Shown piece after piece: positions 9,601 through 16,960 of a stretch of DNA of 38,779 nt. Position numbers and translations under genes: made by a program. The DNA is from Vibrio anguillarum (GTDB lineage Bacteria > Pseudomonadota > Gammaproteobacteria > Enterobacterales > Vibrionaceae), in assembly GCF_001989995.2 (NCBI RefSeq), contig NZ_JAHGUP010000036.1:1-38779 (forward strand), read 5' to 3'. The notes under the pieces are model-generated. The model did not search any database, was not told the DNA's origin, and worked only from the letters and a program-made list of their open reading frames with translations. The stretch's first letter is position 1, and the number at the start of each line of letters is the position of its first letter.

Positions 9601-11404
9601 TACAGGTAGCGATACCAAGGCTGAGTTTAAAGGTGATATTTCTGCCAACCTCAAAGAGGGAGATATCGGTGATACTGTATCTGCACATGGCACCCTTAAT
9701 ATTGTGGATGTTGATACAGGGCAAAATCCGATAATTGCAGATTTTCATGATAAAAATGGAGTCAATGGTTACGGACATTTTTCAATGGTCAATAATCAAT
9801 GGACTTATGAGATTGATCAAACGACAGTTCAAAAGCTAAATGCGAGTGAATCAGTTCAGGATAAAATAACGGTGACCGCCAGTGATGGCACCACACAAGA
9901 TATTGTCATTAGTATAAGAGGTACAAACGATGCTCCTGAAGTGACGGGCGCAGTGGCGAATACCGACGATAGCGAAGGTCATGCAATCGACATGACGCTC
10001 CCATCAAATTTATTTACAGATGTAGAGGGGGATAGCTTTACTTTAAGTTTAGCTGTTTCGCAACATACTGAGGAAGCAGTCAACCCTGATAGCGTCAACC
10101 CAGGTTGGCAAGGCAAAGATACAGCTTTAGGTATGCCTACTTGGCTTCATTTTGATGAGAAAACCGGTCGAATATGGGGGACACCTCCACATAGCGCAGA
10201 CGGTGACTTAGATATCACGGTCACGGCAACGGATGCTAACGGTGCAAAAGGTACCTATGACTTTCATATCGCAGTTACTGATGTTGATGCAAAAGGCATT
10301 GCACACGCGAATGTAAATGAAGATGACAGAGCAACGGGTCAACATTCAGCGAATGGCCAGTTAGATGCGTATCATAATGGTCAACATATTATCTGGCATG
10401 AACAAGCTACAGGGCAAGATAGCACCCCTAATATGATTCAAGGTAAATATGGCCACTTGCAAATATCAACAGGTGGTACATGGATTTATTACCTTGATCA
10501 TGATGGCGATCAACATTGGGCCAATAAAGATCTTAATGCCCTAAAAGCAGGTCAGGTAGAGCAGGAGCACTTCACTATCCATGGCTTACAGAATGGTAAA
10601 GAGGTCGCTACCGAACAAGTTATTATCGCGGTTACGGGTAAAAATGATGGTGCGACTATTAATGGTACTATGACAAGTAAAAGCGTAAGTACAATTACAG
10701 AAGATGCTGCGAAGGATACCTTAGCAGGCCACTTGAATTTAGTCGATGCCGATCATGGTGAAGATCAGTTCATACCAGATCCACACATTGCAGGAACTTA
10801 TGGACATCTAGAATTAGCAGCCAATGGAGACTGGGTATATCATCTTGATAATAGTTTGGCGACTACAAACTCATTAAGCGCTGCGCAGGGTGGAACAGAA
10901 ACCTTTACAATAAACTCACCAGATAATACTGCTTCTCATACAATAACAATTAATGTGAATGGGGTTGATGATCCATTAACTGCTGTTACGTCACCAGCCC
11001 CACCTCCGCCAGTACAACATGATGAACCTGACTTTAGTGCTGAAACGAGTGAAGATCTCTCTGTCACCCTTGATGATGTTGGTCTCGTTGTCCCCGATAG
11101 CCAACATCAAGCAGTAAATGATCACCCTGTTACTGGCGCTGCTGCTTATCTTGATGCGTTAGGTATTTCACCACCGCCTCCATCAGCTAATGATGCAATT
11201 GAACATCAATTACCTGCAGATATCGATATTGTGATGGCAGAGGCGGATCATGCTGCATTAGGGCATGATGATGTTTCACATATAGATTTATCGGACGCGC
11301 TTGAACACCAAGGACATGAACATGATACTAACCAACAGGATCACGATGACACGCAACATCATAATCAAGTCGATGATTTACCAGACATTGATCCCAATAG
11401 TTAG
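683..11404 (+). CDS. Giant VCBS/cadherin-like repeat adhesin (3573 aa), probable type I secretion substrate
   Basis: A single frame encodes a 3573-aa, acidic, almost Cys-free protein (I saw two Cys). From about residue 180 it is built of roughly twenty or more 90-120-residue beta modules, many ending in GTND or a variant (GSND, GTGD) and carrying the VCBS pattern ED...DxDxG...YGxLxxxxxGxWxYxLDN...DGT. Other modules break the series: a non-VCBS segment at about 1033-1250, a LamG/jelly-roll-like region at about 1890-2150, a segment at about 2800-2900, and a dystroglycan-type cadherin-like module at about 3090-3200. The N-terminus (2-42) is extremely Lys-rich and is followed by a hydrophobic stretch (43-58) and an A-S-A site (62-64). 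The tail (3437-3573) is Pro, His and Asp rich. I saw no RTX nonapeptide block. The convergent HlyD/ABC genes suggest type I secretion, and surface adhesion or biofilm formation is inferred from the family. The exact ligand is unknown. Confidence 0.88.
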   Translation: MANKKNVETKKKNTEIKIKKSSELEQKKRTQKKKLRLHSHLKVNIPLFQSLIMILPSLAKHASAEGVDNYSNEANRATENSVAEKDVTDDHGKANSSAVTHQESPTSENHVGSTLSVSHAPHGSNSHLVPSHHLSTFSHPQVHYIPSISMPTISLESNGQPTHSNNTPPTTPASPVTFVSEVIKGAYGELHVDANGQYTFVLNPNSPQYILLNQNKHGTDHFVLNLSDGSKIVVQIPVTGKQDTPTISGDLAGVVTEDHKVDSHGLLHANGKIDVIDPDQNESSMKPEVLAGKYGSLSIDADGHWQYHVDNSLSNIQALTSATSLHESFVIHTQDGTPQTLDMTIGGNDDNAVVTGIDTGVVTEDVTTQIQGQLTVNDSDLGENHFQASQINGHLGTLTITKDGAWTYALDNSNPAVQRLAQGSTATNIITVHSADGTAHQVTVTITGTGDAATIGGVDTGSIIENTAGVNMSPDYAQPGIATLGNTTLYADGKLTITDPDTGESIFEKQGSSGYHGTYGDLILQNDGTWHYHADAGHRAATDGVATTRGTAIDQLGEGQSLTDTITVHSKDGTTHDIVITIHGSNDRPYCSSEVVLANGSEDTRQTLTTAQLLANTVDVDANDAGKLTIENLHADHGSILNNADGTFTFTPEKDYNGDVHFRYDVKDAHGGVTHTGASTTLSAVDDAAVITGTGGHLLEEDNLYYGYTIKTSGQFQVVDPDGPGQSKFPDGLHHHTGTLGGTLQLYGNGNYFYHIDNSTVNHLAKGQEAKETFTIHSVDGTPHQVEFVIEGTNDAPVANIVTLSNGIEDTHYQMQASQFGFTDVDSGDTLHAITITDIPAVSQGKFVLDGQEVSAGQSISTADISKLQFVPTKDFNGDVQFKYTVNDGRTDSVEATNTLHIANTDDASVISGDRQAVVNEGDIGDTVTATGQLSITDVDTGDNPSFIDVASTATTYGHIEMRNGQWTYTLDESKVQHLDPDQPAVQDHYTFKASDGSTQIVDITIQGTNDKPIIESAHAAAVGTSSTLKLQDVDVISNPTGANINVAPSNAENMARWGTDQVGVGSGVKLVGLYKPGSDHNWITNPATTTTAHSGAGGFSRIDNHDWWHTNGVPDTVNTGSGGATGHGNAWTGGIAVFEDNTGHQTIAIVNRVCTGGGSEVDYLYYHSYQHLQVGNTVYSGTATAGETINVMDGNHQIASVIADTNGHWEISASNLTDGKHTIHVENSAGEHSAETILQVSGHTVQNITPAALNAEIKEDAAQTTINGELRTSDVDTGDTASFTVQADHATKYGHFSIDSNGHYHFTIDNNNADVDHLGVHQTLTEVIPVTSTSTDGTSVTTNVTITIQGSLDKPILNATAPDAQQGTTIALNLNVATTDTGGDTEDLLIKISGLPDAATLNHGTHDAVAKMWVLHKSDLNGLELNLHNANFHGDLHFNATATASAGGESQSATQAISLFVNAPPSVTSGVTSSKAEDSGMGAIDLLSGATDADTGDTLSVGHIEYQIGTASKTSTVPSFLTMSKGGHILIVNSNTPEFQHLAVGETETVKITYNITDSHGGTVQQSATLTVTGTNDSPVITGSTTAKTVTEDGASATIDLLSGATDVDGDTLSIAGIETSIDGAAATSGLAAGLTLGADGHTITVDPSNKAFQDIAAGVTRNITVSFNVDDGHGGTVPRTAQVEVVGTNDRPTVTLFSQMAATDEDRAITLTKAQILTGIGAKDVDGDSLSITDLNVSSHGTLVDNHDGTYTITPDANFHGHLMIVGKVSDGSESRPFANPLVVSSVNDAAKVVATAATTKEDTDIILTKAQLLAGATDVDGDTLDINSVTVNGGHGTVTDNHDGTWTLHPEENYKGDITLGYKVNDGTADVDNHMTVAVTSVTDAADINLSVAPPKGFQTDSAHHLSIDAILNPDGGGDHTARDDGNSLTFEMGITLDKSETYHNGDVIAQYGGHISSPGKLDYAQMHYYSDGSRIGNGGVTLTNPHSVTVWISGMDPIETHIDITDGKLHRLTVVVDEGQGNKAPTMSIFDNGKPVDYPDGSNSESMPTHYLGDSGSSEHYLTAPKAGFTITENGFLEASTISIPYGGGHANVPTSLTERAGSTELVIGTGRSPISLGDGRYATGYDHGHIVWSHGSNHDGGNVPPITPIVATIEHVTVVKEAVAASQVAQGPLGEQGLDPKHVLIDLGVNGAGIVDHTGLHSTVVPSGSDHSHVINTAGINVTNDPHHLVINADVTPHDKDDALQAVHLHGLPVGSVVTDGAHTHTIDATDQKDGLDILGWTRSSIEVRIPAGVNHNAIITVEATTQNPDGTHAHSASSAPVILDPAHAGDVIVSAPPISGIEDKGPYDLSLTALDPSDPHAAITFVVSGLPAGATLSAGSYDTHTKTWTISPSETNGLQITLPKDFSGSVTPHITATSSAGHSHSVDVVGSITDTPDTAVISGTDSANITEDIHVQSSGVIMTNQNQLNVQDPDAGEALFTPTGTPSGAGSTATGSWVAGDKGIGQFILHADGRWLYKVDNDNTHINSLGDGDTFTETLTVQTKDGTTHQLTSTIHGTNDQPVIDATSAVTAIEGGHTAHKGQITTTDVDTGDSATYTVITPTTGQHVPGFTLNADGSYEFDATDAGYDHLALGKTEQVSVSVTVTDGAGATDQKDLIITITGTNDRPTVVSSLAQHIHSIDEDTTQHFSAKDFGFIDKDHGDQFDHITITALPDAFKGQFEYNGHPITIPLDVLTADISKITFVPAQNYNGGVQFGFTVNDGHTDSFPKIGNFEIIPVDDISTVSGTDTLSMTEGSAANTHADLTVAKGAWLANVDGHFDFPDVVANDPNAGRWYAITGAGVAGGAAHGMKIETTQWVMNMGDPNYGHNGYMTFTRNTNSATASYNAVDRVEGDLLINDPDTVPATFIDVTDSLGDNGYGNFSMHNGHWSFVGGDKTTALADGEKATETFTFNTSDGVTHQVTVNLTGSDTKAEFKGDISANLKEGDIGDTVSAHGTLNIVDVDTGQNPIIADFHDKNGVNGYGHFSMVNNQWTYEIDQTTVQKLNASESVQDKITVTASDGTTQDIVISIRGTNDAPEVTGAVANTDDSEGHAIDMTLPSNLFTDVEGDSFTLSLAVSQHTEEAVNPDSVNPGWQGKDTALGMPTWLHFDEKTGRIWGTPPHSADGDLDITVTATDANGAKGTYDFHIAVTDVDAKGIAHANVNEDDRATGQHSANGQLDAYHNGQHIIWHEQATGQDSTPNMIQGKYGHLQISTGGTWIYYLDHDGDQHWANKDLNALKAGQVEQEHFTIHGLQNGKEVATEQVIIAVTGKNDGATINGTMTSKSVSTITEDAAKDTLAGHLNLVDADHGEDQFIPDPHIAGTYGHLELAANGDWVYHLDNSLATTNSLSAAQGGTETFTINSPDNTASHTITINVNGVDDPLTAVTSPAPPPPVQHDEPDFSAETSEDLSVTLDDVGLVVPDSQHQAVNDHPVTGAAAYLDALGISPPPPSANDAIEHQLPADIDIVMAEADHAALGHDDVSHIDLSDALEHQGHEHDTNQQDHDDTQHHNQVDDLPDIDPNS

Positions 11405-11430
11405 CTCATAAAATGGAATCACTAAAACCA

Positions 11431-11460
11431 AAAAAGGAACGCTATTGAGCGTTCCTTTTT
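11431..11460. terminator. Bidirectional Rho-independent terminator between adhesin and T1SS genes
   Basis: A perfect 13-bp inverted repeat, AAAAAGGAACGCT (11431-11443) and AGCGTTCCTTTTT (11448-11460), encloses a 4-base loop (attg). The A and T tracts give a U-run in both directions, so it can end both the adhesin transcript (+) and the convergent ABC/HlyD operon (-). Confidence 0.9.
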
Positions 11461-11522
11461 ATTTCTATTCTATTTTACATTTCAGTTATAAATTATAGTT
11501 ATAACTTTAACTATAAAATAAA

Positions 11523-12836
11523 CTAACGTTCCCCAAACGCGACACTCACATTGGTATAAATCGGTTTCCATAGGTACTGAAAAACCGATTTCTCACCCGT
11601 GGTAATGTCAACTTCACCGGTCATCCCCGGTAAAATAACAAACTGTTCAGGGTTATCTCTAAAATACGGCTTGTCTACCGACACGATCACCTCGTAGAAA
11701 ATCTCGCCTCTTTCACTTTGGCTCGTCGTCGGCGAGATACTTTCAACTAACCCCTTCAATGCACCAAATCGGCTGTAGTCAAAGGCATCTACCTTGATAC
11801 GGGTTGGCTGACCAACGCTCACAAAGCCGATATCTCGTGGAGATAAACGCGCTTTGAATGCGGCTTTTCCACCAACAGGGACAATTTCAACAACAGTACC
11901 TCCCGGTTGAATCACGCCACCATTTCTTGTGCTAGGAATACTTTGAACCAAGCCTTGCACTGGGGATTCCATAACCGTATTGACTAACTTAGCTTGACTG
12001 GATCGCACTCTTGCGTTCAATGCGGACAAGTCTGAAACCGCTTTGGAGCGTTGATCGCTCACTTCCACTTTAGCCTCAGCGAGTAACTGCTCTATTTTTT
12101 GATCATTACTTTCACCTTGACGAATCAACACGGATTTCTTGCCTCGTGCTTCTTCTATCTTTTGTTCGATGGAGGCTAGTTTCTGACGCATTTCGAGTAC
12201 ACGCAAACGGGATATATTTCCCGCTTTGAAACCTTTTTCAAGTATCACTAATTCTTGCTTAGTGGCGGTGAGTTCTTTTTCATAGCTGGGCAACGTCTTT
12301 TCAACACTTCTTAGCTGCTCTGATATTTGCTCGCTCTCTTTTTCCAGTACAATTCTTTTTTGGAAATACAAAGCTTTTTGGGCATTCAGCTGGGCTTTTT
12401 GTTGGCTGACAATGTCGGGAAAGTCCACTTCAAACTCAGCAAAGTTCGGCTCTCGTTGCTCAAGCAGCGCATTCATTCGCTCAACACTCATTTGCAGTGT
12501 AACTTGTTGTGATTGCAACTCTTCGAGCGCCGTTTGTTGGAACGTTGCATCAAACTCTACCAACGGCTGACCAACCTCCACCAGCTGCCCCTCTTTCACA
12601 AGAATACGTTTTAATTTCCCGCCAATGTCGCTTTGCAGTATCTGCTTCTCTCCTTCAGGAATCACTGCGCCTTTTGCTTTAGCAATTTCATCAACTTGAG
12701 TGACCAAAGACCAAGTGACAAAAGCGATGACACAAAAGGCAACCGACCATGTCGCCAGCGCCAATGTACGAGCCGTATTTTGTGATTCAACAAGTTCACC
12801 GTAGCGCTTGCTTTGCTCAATAGGTTGTTTAGCCAT
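11523..12836 (-). CDS. Type I secretion periplasmic adaptor (HlyD/LapC-type membrane fusion protein)
   Basis: I take the start at the ATG at 12836 (MAKQPIEQSKRYGELVES), giving 437 aa. It overlaps the upstream stop as ATGGCTAA and has a GGGAG ribosome site; the longer frame to 12890 would run deep into the upstream gene. The protein has one transmembrane helix near residues 26-48 (LALATWSVAFCVIAFVTW), a lipoyl-type half motif (GEKQILQSDIGGKLKRILV), a long coiled-coil hairpin at about 100-280, the second lipoyl half (ESPVQGLVQSI) and an AprE-like beta-barrel tail. It bridges an inner-membrane ABC exporter to a TolC-like channel. No outer membrane factor gene lies in the window, so a TolC encoded elsewhere is presumed. 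Confidence 0.88.
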   Translation of the reverse strand: MAKQPIEQSKRYGELVESQNTARTLALATWSVAFCVIAFVTWSLVTQVDEIAKAKGAVIPEGEKQILQSDIGGKLKRILVKEGQLVEVGQPLVEFDATFQQTALEELQSQQVTLQMSVERMNALLEQREPNFAEFEVDFPDIVSQQKAQLNAQKALYFQKRIVLEKESEQISEQLRSVEKTLPSYEKELTATKQELVILEKGFKAGNISRLRVLEMRQKLASIEQKIEEARGKKSVLIRQGESNDQKIEQLLAEAKVEVSDQRSKAVSDLSALNARVRSSQAKLVNTVMESPVQGLVQSIPSTRNGGVIQPGGTVVEIVPVGGKAAFKARLSPRDIGFVSVGQPTRIKVDAFDYSRFGALKGLVESISPTTSQSERGEIFYEVIVSVDKPYFRDNPEQFVILPGMTGEVDITTGEKSVFQYLWKPIYTNVSVAFGER

Positions 12837-14979
12837 TAGCGACTCCCTGCTTAGACTGTGCTTGTTCTGGTAAACTAGCATTCTGTTCAACTGACTGATG
12901 TTGCACTAAAGGCCCAGCATAAACTGCAGCCCCTTCATTCAGCACCACCACTTTATCGGCAAGTTTGATTAAATCCGGATCGTGGGAAGTAAAGATCACC
13001 GTTGCCTTACCTTTTTTAGATGATACAAACTCACCAAATATACGCTTAGCATTTGGATGAGCATCAGGCACTGGGTTATCCATTAAGAACATTGGGTAGT
13101 CATAAACCAGCGCTTTCGCGTCAATGAGGATCTGCGCGACGCTACCAGACAACATATCAAAAAGGCTGTCCGGCTGAATACTGCTGATGGAAGTATCGAG
13201 CCCACCAGACAATGTCTCGAACCAACGCTTTCCGCCGACCATTTCAATCGCAGAGATCATCTTCTGGTCTTCGACTTTATGACCGTCGTTTAGCCACTCT
13301 CGAATACTCAGCGTGAGCAAATCAGGATACGCGGCTCGTATAAAACACCAGTGACGATAGAGCTGCGGGTCGTATTGAACGAGGTTAACGCCTTCAAACT
13401 CGACCATGCCGTTTTGGATAGGCTGTAAGCCAGACAGGACTTCGATCAAGGTTGATTTACCGCTCCCAGAAGGGCCAGTAATCGCAACAATTTCACCCGC
13501 TTCAATATCAAAGCTCACACCATTCAAGGCGGGGCGACTCTGTTTAGGATAACGCAGGGTCACTTGTTCTAATTTCAAGTTAGGCGCTACCACAGGTAAC
13601 GGGTGATGCTGGTAACTGAATTCACGCTCAGACGGCTGAGACAAGATGCGGTTCACTTGCAGCTTGGATTGATTAAAGCTGTTAAAACGCATCGCACTGT
13701 TTGCCAACACCTGAGCGGGACCCGTCACTTTAGATATCAACATCATTGAAGCAATCAAGCCACCAGGGGTCATCACTTGTTCAAAAATAAGTCCAATGCC
13801 TAACCCCATCACCGCGAGTGTCGAACCTACACCAATAAAATAGTAAATCGAGGTGTACCGACTCTGGAGAACCGATTGATTAAAGGTCACTGTTGAAGCA
13901 AGAAGATTGGCCTTTTTGAAGCGTTGAATCCAGTGCTCTGAGAATCCAGCACTGCGAATAAAGGCGAGTTTGGATGAAAGCTCATTGGTCATGTTTTGAC
14001 GATTCGTACCAGCTACCGTCGATTGCATTGAGCGCTTGCTGCTCGAGCGTATCGAACGTTTTGCTAGCAAGTAATAAAGGATTAAAGAGACGACTGGAAC
14101 CAGTACTAACCACCCACCTAACACACCTATCGCTAGTACAAAAATAAGAATGAATGGCAGATCAAACAGCGCATTTCCTAATGGCCCCGATAACACACCT
14201 GAAATACGCTCCGACAACATCACTTGGTTTTGCTGACTAGAAGAAGCTGTTTGCTGATTTTGAGCATAGCTATTACGAAGCAGACGCTGCACGAGGGATT
14301 GAGAGATTTCACGGCTTACTCGGTTCGAAACTGAAGCAAACACTCGGCTGCGCAATGTTCTTAACCACCCCATCATCACAAACAACAAAGCCGCACCAAT
14401 GGCGATACCTTGCAGCTCATGTCCTGCATCACCACCAATCACATGGTCATAAATCGACATCGTGATGAAGGGGACGGCAAGTGCAAACAAGTTGGTAATA
14501 AAGCTGACCAACAACAATTTAGGAATGATGGGACGAAACGCATGTAACCTTTCGCCAACCCAATCAGGAGAGGCTTTCTCTAATGGCGGACCTTCGATAA
14601 CGATGCAAAACTGCGGGACATCGGTGATGTCGTCATTGGCGTTAAAAGAAACAAATTGTTTGGATTCTAAATGACCAGAGACCAGCTCATTTTCACCAAG
14701 CACCAGTAAAACCAATTTATGCTCGCCAACTTCGTCTAGGTTGGCAACCAAGCGATATGGCAATGCAAGCCTATCGAACAAGGCAAACATATCGTCGATT
14801 GATTCAATCCCATTTTCATCGACCCATTGACGTGCAAACAACTGGATATTCGTATTCACTTCCAACTGTTTAAGGACAGAAAGGCTTTCATTTTCTAAAT
14901 GATTCATCACCTCTTGTCGACCATTCGTATCTGCAAGGTTGTTCGTACCTGAAGGGTTACCAGTATCTAAACGATTCAT
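12829..14979 (-). CDS. Type I secretion ABC transporter subunit (716 aa) with degenerate catalytic motifs
   Basis: Layout: an N-terminal region of about 150 residues resembling the peptidase-like domain of LapB/HlyB exporters but without an obvious catalytic Cys-His pair, six predicted membrane helices at about 150-400, and a nucleotide-binding domain at about 465-690. Walker A is intact (GPSGSGKST, 502-510). The signature LSGGQ is altered to LSGSV (610-614), Walker B reads FLMDNPV so the catalytic Glu is replaced by Asn (635), and the H-loop His (666) is kept. The start overlaps the upstream gene as ATGA with a strong GGAGG site. With its partner upstream it should form a heterodimeric exporter, as in the four-component MARTX (RtxB/RtxE/RtxD plus TolC) systems. 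Substrate assignment to the adjacent adhesin is inferred from position. Confidence 0.85.
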   Translation of the reverse strand: MNRLDTGNPSGTNNLADTNGRQEVMNHLENESLSVLKQLEVNTNIQLFARQWVDENGIESIDDMFALFDRLALPYRLVANLDEVGEHKLVLLVLGENELVSGHLESKQFVSFNANDDITDVPQFCIVIEGPPLEKASPDWVGERLHAFRPIIPKLLLVSFITNLFALAVPFITMSIYDHVIGGDAGHELQGIAIGAALLFVMMGWLRTLRSRVFASVSNRVSREISQSLVQRLLRNSYAQNQQTASSSQQNQVMLSERISGVLSGPLGNALFDLPFILIFVLAIGVLGGWLVLVPVVSLILYYLLAKRSIRSSSKRSMQSTVAGTNRQNMTNELSSKLAFIRSAGFSEHWIQRFKKANLLASTVTFNQSVLQSRYTSIYYFIGVGSTLAVMGLGIGLIFEQVMTPGGLIASMMLISKVTGPAQVLANSAMRFNSFNQSKLQVNRILSQPSEREFSYQHHPLPVVAPNLKLEQVTLRYPKQSRPALNGVSFDIEAGEIVAITGPSGSGKSTLIEVLSGLQPIQNGMVEFEGVNLVQYDPQLYRHWCFIRAAYPDLLTLSIREWLNDGHKVEDQKMISAIEMVGGKRWFETLSGGLDTSISSIQPDSLFDMLSGSVAQILIDAKALVYDYPMFLMDNPVPDAHPNAKRIFGEFVSSKKGKATVIFTSHDPDLIKLADKVVVLNEGAAVYAGPLVQHQSVEQNASLPEQAQSKQGVANG

Positions 14980-16622
14980 ACAATAGCCTCCTGGTTGTTC
15001 TCACTGTCGACCGCAATAGTTCGACTTTCCACTGTAATGATTCGATTAGCCAATTCGCGAAGTTTAGAATGGTAGCTCACCATCAGTATCGTGCGTCCTG
15101 CCGTCACTTCTTCTTCCAGAACCTTAGCTAGGTTTCCGAGGGCATCTAAATCAAGCGAGGAATCTGGCCTTTCTAACATGATAATGGGTTTATCACTTGC
15201 CAGTTGAGTCGCGATATTGAGCATTTTCACGTTGCCCATACTCAGCAGAGACGCACTCGTATGGCCAATTTGTGTCTCTAGTCCATCGGGTAATCGAGTG
15301 ATTTCCTTGGTTAAACCCAAACGCTTAGCATAGTCACTGGCGCTATGTGTTCTCTCAGGATCAAACCCGCACAAGTTGTCGAGAATAGTACCTGACACCA
15401 ACTGCCCTTTAACACCGCAGTAGGCCGCAATGTTGGTTACGGATGCGATCGAAACGGTAACTCCGTTAATGGAGCACTCCCCCGCTTTTAGATCGTCAAT
15501 ACCTGCAATCGATGACAATAAATGACTGTTGGTGTGGCGATCCTCACTCTCTAGCAATACCAACTCGCCTTTATTCAATGTGACATCTGCATGAGCGAGT
15601 TCACCGTATCTTTCAACGGTCGCTTGCTTGATTTCCAACACCTCAAAGTCAGATAAGTGGCTCTCGGCTTGCTCAGAATCTGAAGAGTCCGATAGTGACA
15701 AGTCACTCAATTTTTCTATTGCCTGATTGGCACTGTGTATTGAATTAAGCTTGATTCGAACTCCCACTAAAGCACTTAACGGTGCAACCGCTCGGCCAGA
15801 TAAAATAGAACATGCTGCCAGCCCACCTGTGGTTAACTGTCCATCCAGCACCCACAAGCTGCCAGTAATCACAAGTAAAACTGACGTCGCTAATGCTGCA
15901 AGCTGAATACATTCTTGGGCGAAGGCGTTCTGTTCTTCTTCTCTCGCTTTAGACTGAGAGCGAACATTATTGAGGGATTTAAACTGGTTGAAGATTCGAG
16001 ACTCAACGGCCTGACGTTTGATTCCTTGAATGGTTTGGCTTAGCAAAATTAAAAACGCTTTTCGCTCCTGCTCATCTTGGGAAGCTTCTTCACTTAGGCT
16101 TTTAACGCGAATAGAAGATAACCAAACAATTCCGAGAGTAATCAGCCAAACTGCCAAAGGTATCGCCACCAGTTCACCGCCGATATAAGCCACCAAACCC
16201 AAGAAGATCAATGCGAAAGGCAAATCAATAAAGCCTGCAATCACCCCTCCGGAATACCAATCTTTAACTTTGGATACAGAGCCGAGCCCTTCTTCTACGC
16301 CACCAACACCTAAATGACGCAGATGACCTGATGAAGCGTTAGTCACCCTTTCAACCAAGGTTTGATAGGTCGCTTTCTCGGTGTTACTGGCCGCGGCAGA
16401 CAAAAGCCAAGTTCGCACAAACCGGATTAGCGCTTCCATAGCGACAGCCAACGTCGCACCCGCTAATAACAGAGTGGCAGTCCCATAACTCTGGTTAGGT
16501 AAGATACGATCGTAAATTTGTAAAACCGTTAGCGGAACGGCGAGAGAAAGAAGATTTATGAGCAAAGAAGGCAGTAGGACTTTCCCCACCACCCCTTTGT
16601 TTTTCATTGAACTTGCGGGCAT
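14976..16622 (-). CDS. Partner type I secretion ABC subunit (548 aa) lacking a Walker A motif
   Basis: The chosen start is the ATG at 16622 (MPASSMKNKGVVGK), preceded by AAGGAT at suitable distance; a TTG two codons upstream is also possible. An exporter membrane domain with about six helices (about 15-300) is followed by a nucleotide-binding fold at about 325-535. The Walker A position reads ESEDRHTNS (about 358-366) with no Gly-rich loop and no Lys. The signature reads LSMGN (about 461-465), Walker B reads IIMLERP, and an H-loop His (VSYHSK) remains. The subunit should therefore bind ATP poorly by itself. It overlaps the next ABC gene by ATGA and is the first gene of a three-gene operon ending with the HlyD-type adaptor. 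Confidence 0.82.
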   Translation of the reverse strand: MPASSMKNKGVVGKVLLPSLLINLLSLAVPLTVLQIYDRILPNQSYGTATLLLAGATLAVAMEALIRFVRTWLLSAAASNTEKATYQTLVERVTNASSGHLRHLGVGGVEEGLGSVSKVKDWYSGGVIAGFIDLPFALIFLGLVAYIGGELVAIPLAVWLITLGIVWLSSIRVKSLSEEASQDEQERKAFLILLSQTIQGIKRQAVESRIFNQFKSLNNVRSQSKAREEEQNAFAQECIQLAALATSVLLVITGSLWVLDGQLTTGGLAACSILSGRAVAPLSALVGVRIKLNSIHSANQAIEKLSDLSLSDSSDSEQAESHLSDFEVLEIKQATVERYGELAHADVTLNKGELVLLESEDRHTNSHLLSSIAGIDDLKAGECSINGVTVSIASVTNIAAYCGVKGQLVSGTILDNLCGFDPERTHSASDYAKRLGLTKEITRLPDGLETQIGHTSASLLSMGNVKMLNIATQLASDKPIIMLERPDSSLDLDALGNLAKVLEEEVTAGRTILMVSYHSKLRELANRIITVESRTIAVDSENNQEAIV

Positions 16623-16960
16623 ACACAATCCTTATCCATGCTTATGAAATAAGATTGGTACAGACTATTAGGTTATGCAAGGTAAAGGGCTGATTTAATT
16701 TGATTTTAAGACACTGGTAAAAACAATAATTTCTATCAAACCATATAACCTAAACTGCACGCTATCAGTGAGTAAGTTACAACAAGAAACATTTAACTTT
16801 AGGTCGTTCTGTTCAAATCAAGGTTTTTAATATTAGAACTTCGTTTAGATTAGAAAATGTATGTGTGATTCATATTAACGGATTATGAATGAGCTTTTAT
16901 ACTAAATGATATTGGGGCACAGGCTTTTCAGACGCGAAGAAAAGCCTGTAGAGGTGCTTA
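16623..16960. other. Gene-less AT-rich region upstream of the T1SS operon
   Basis: About 340 bases carry no convincing gene on either strand. It must contain the promoter for the leftward ABC/HlyD operon, but I cannot pick a clear pair of hexamers. The only strong structure is the hairpin at 16919-16949. I searched it for the missing 3' part of thyA and found none. Confidence 0.5.
16919..16949. terminator. Hairpin downstream of the recombinase pseudogene, possible terminator
   Basis: A perfect 11-bp inverted repeat, ACAGGCTTTTC (16919-16929) and GAAAAGCCTGT (16939-16949), has a 9-base loop. It starts about 12 bases after the stop of the recombinase pseudogene read on the minus strand, so a terminator role is natural. 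There is no clean T-run after it, so a recombination or protein-binding site is an alternative. Confidence 0.5.

Noticed and set aside
978..10000. Many 60-137-codon open frames on the minus strand and in the other plus frames inside the adhesin gene
   Set aside because: They follow from the repetitive, Gly/Thr/Asp-rich coding sequence of the real gene. None has a ribosome site plus a recognisable protein, and several repeat the same antisense pattern of VCBS modules.
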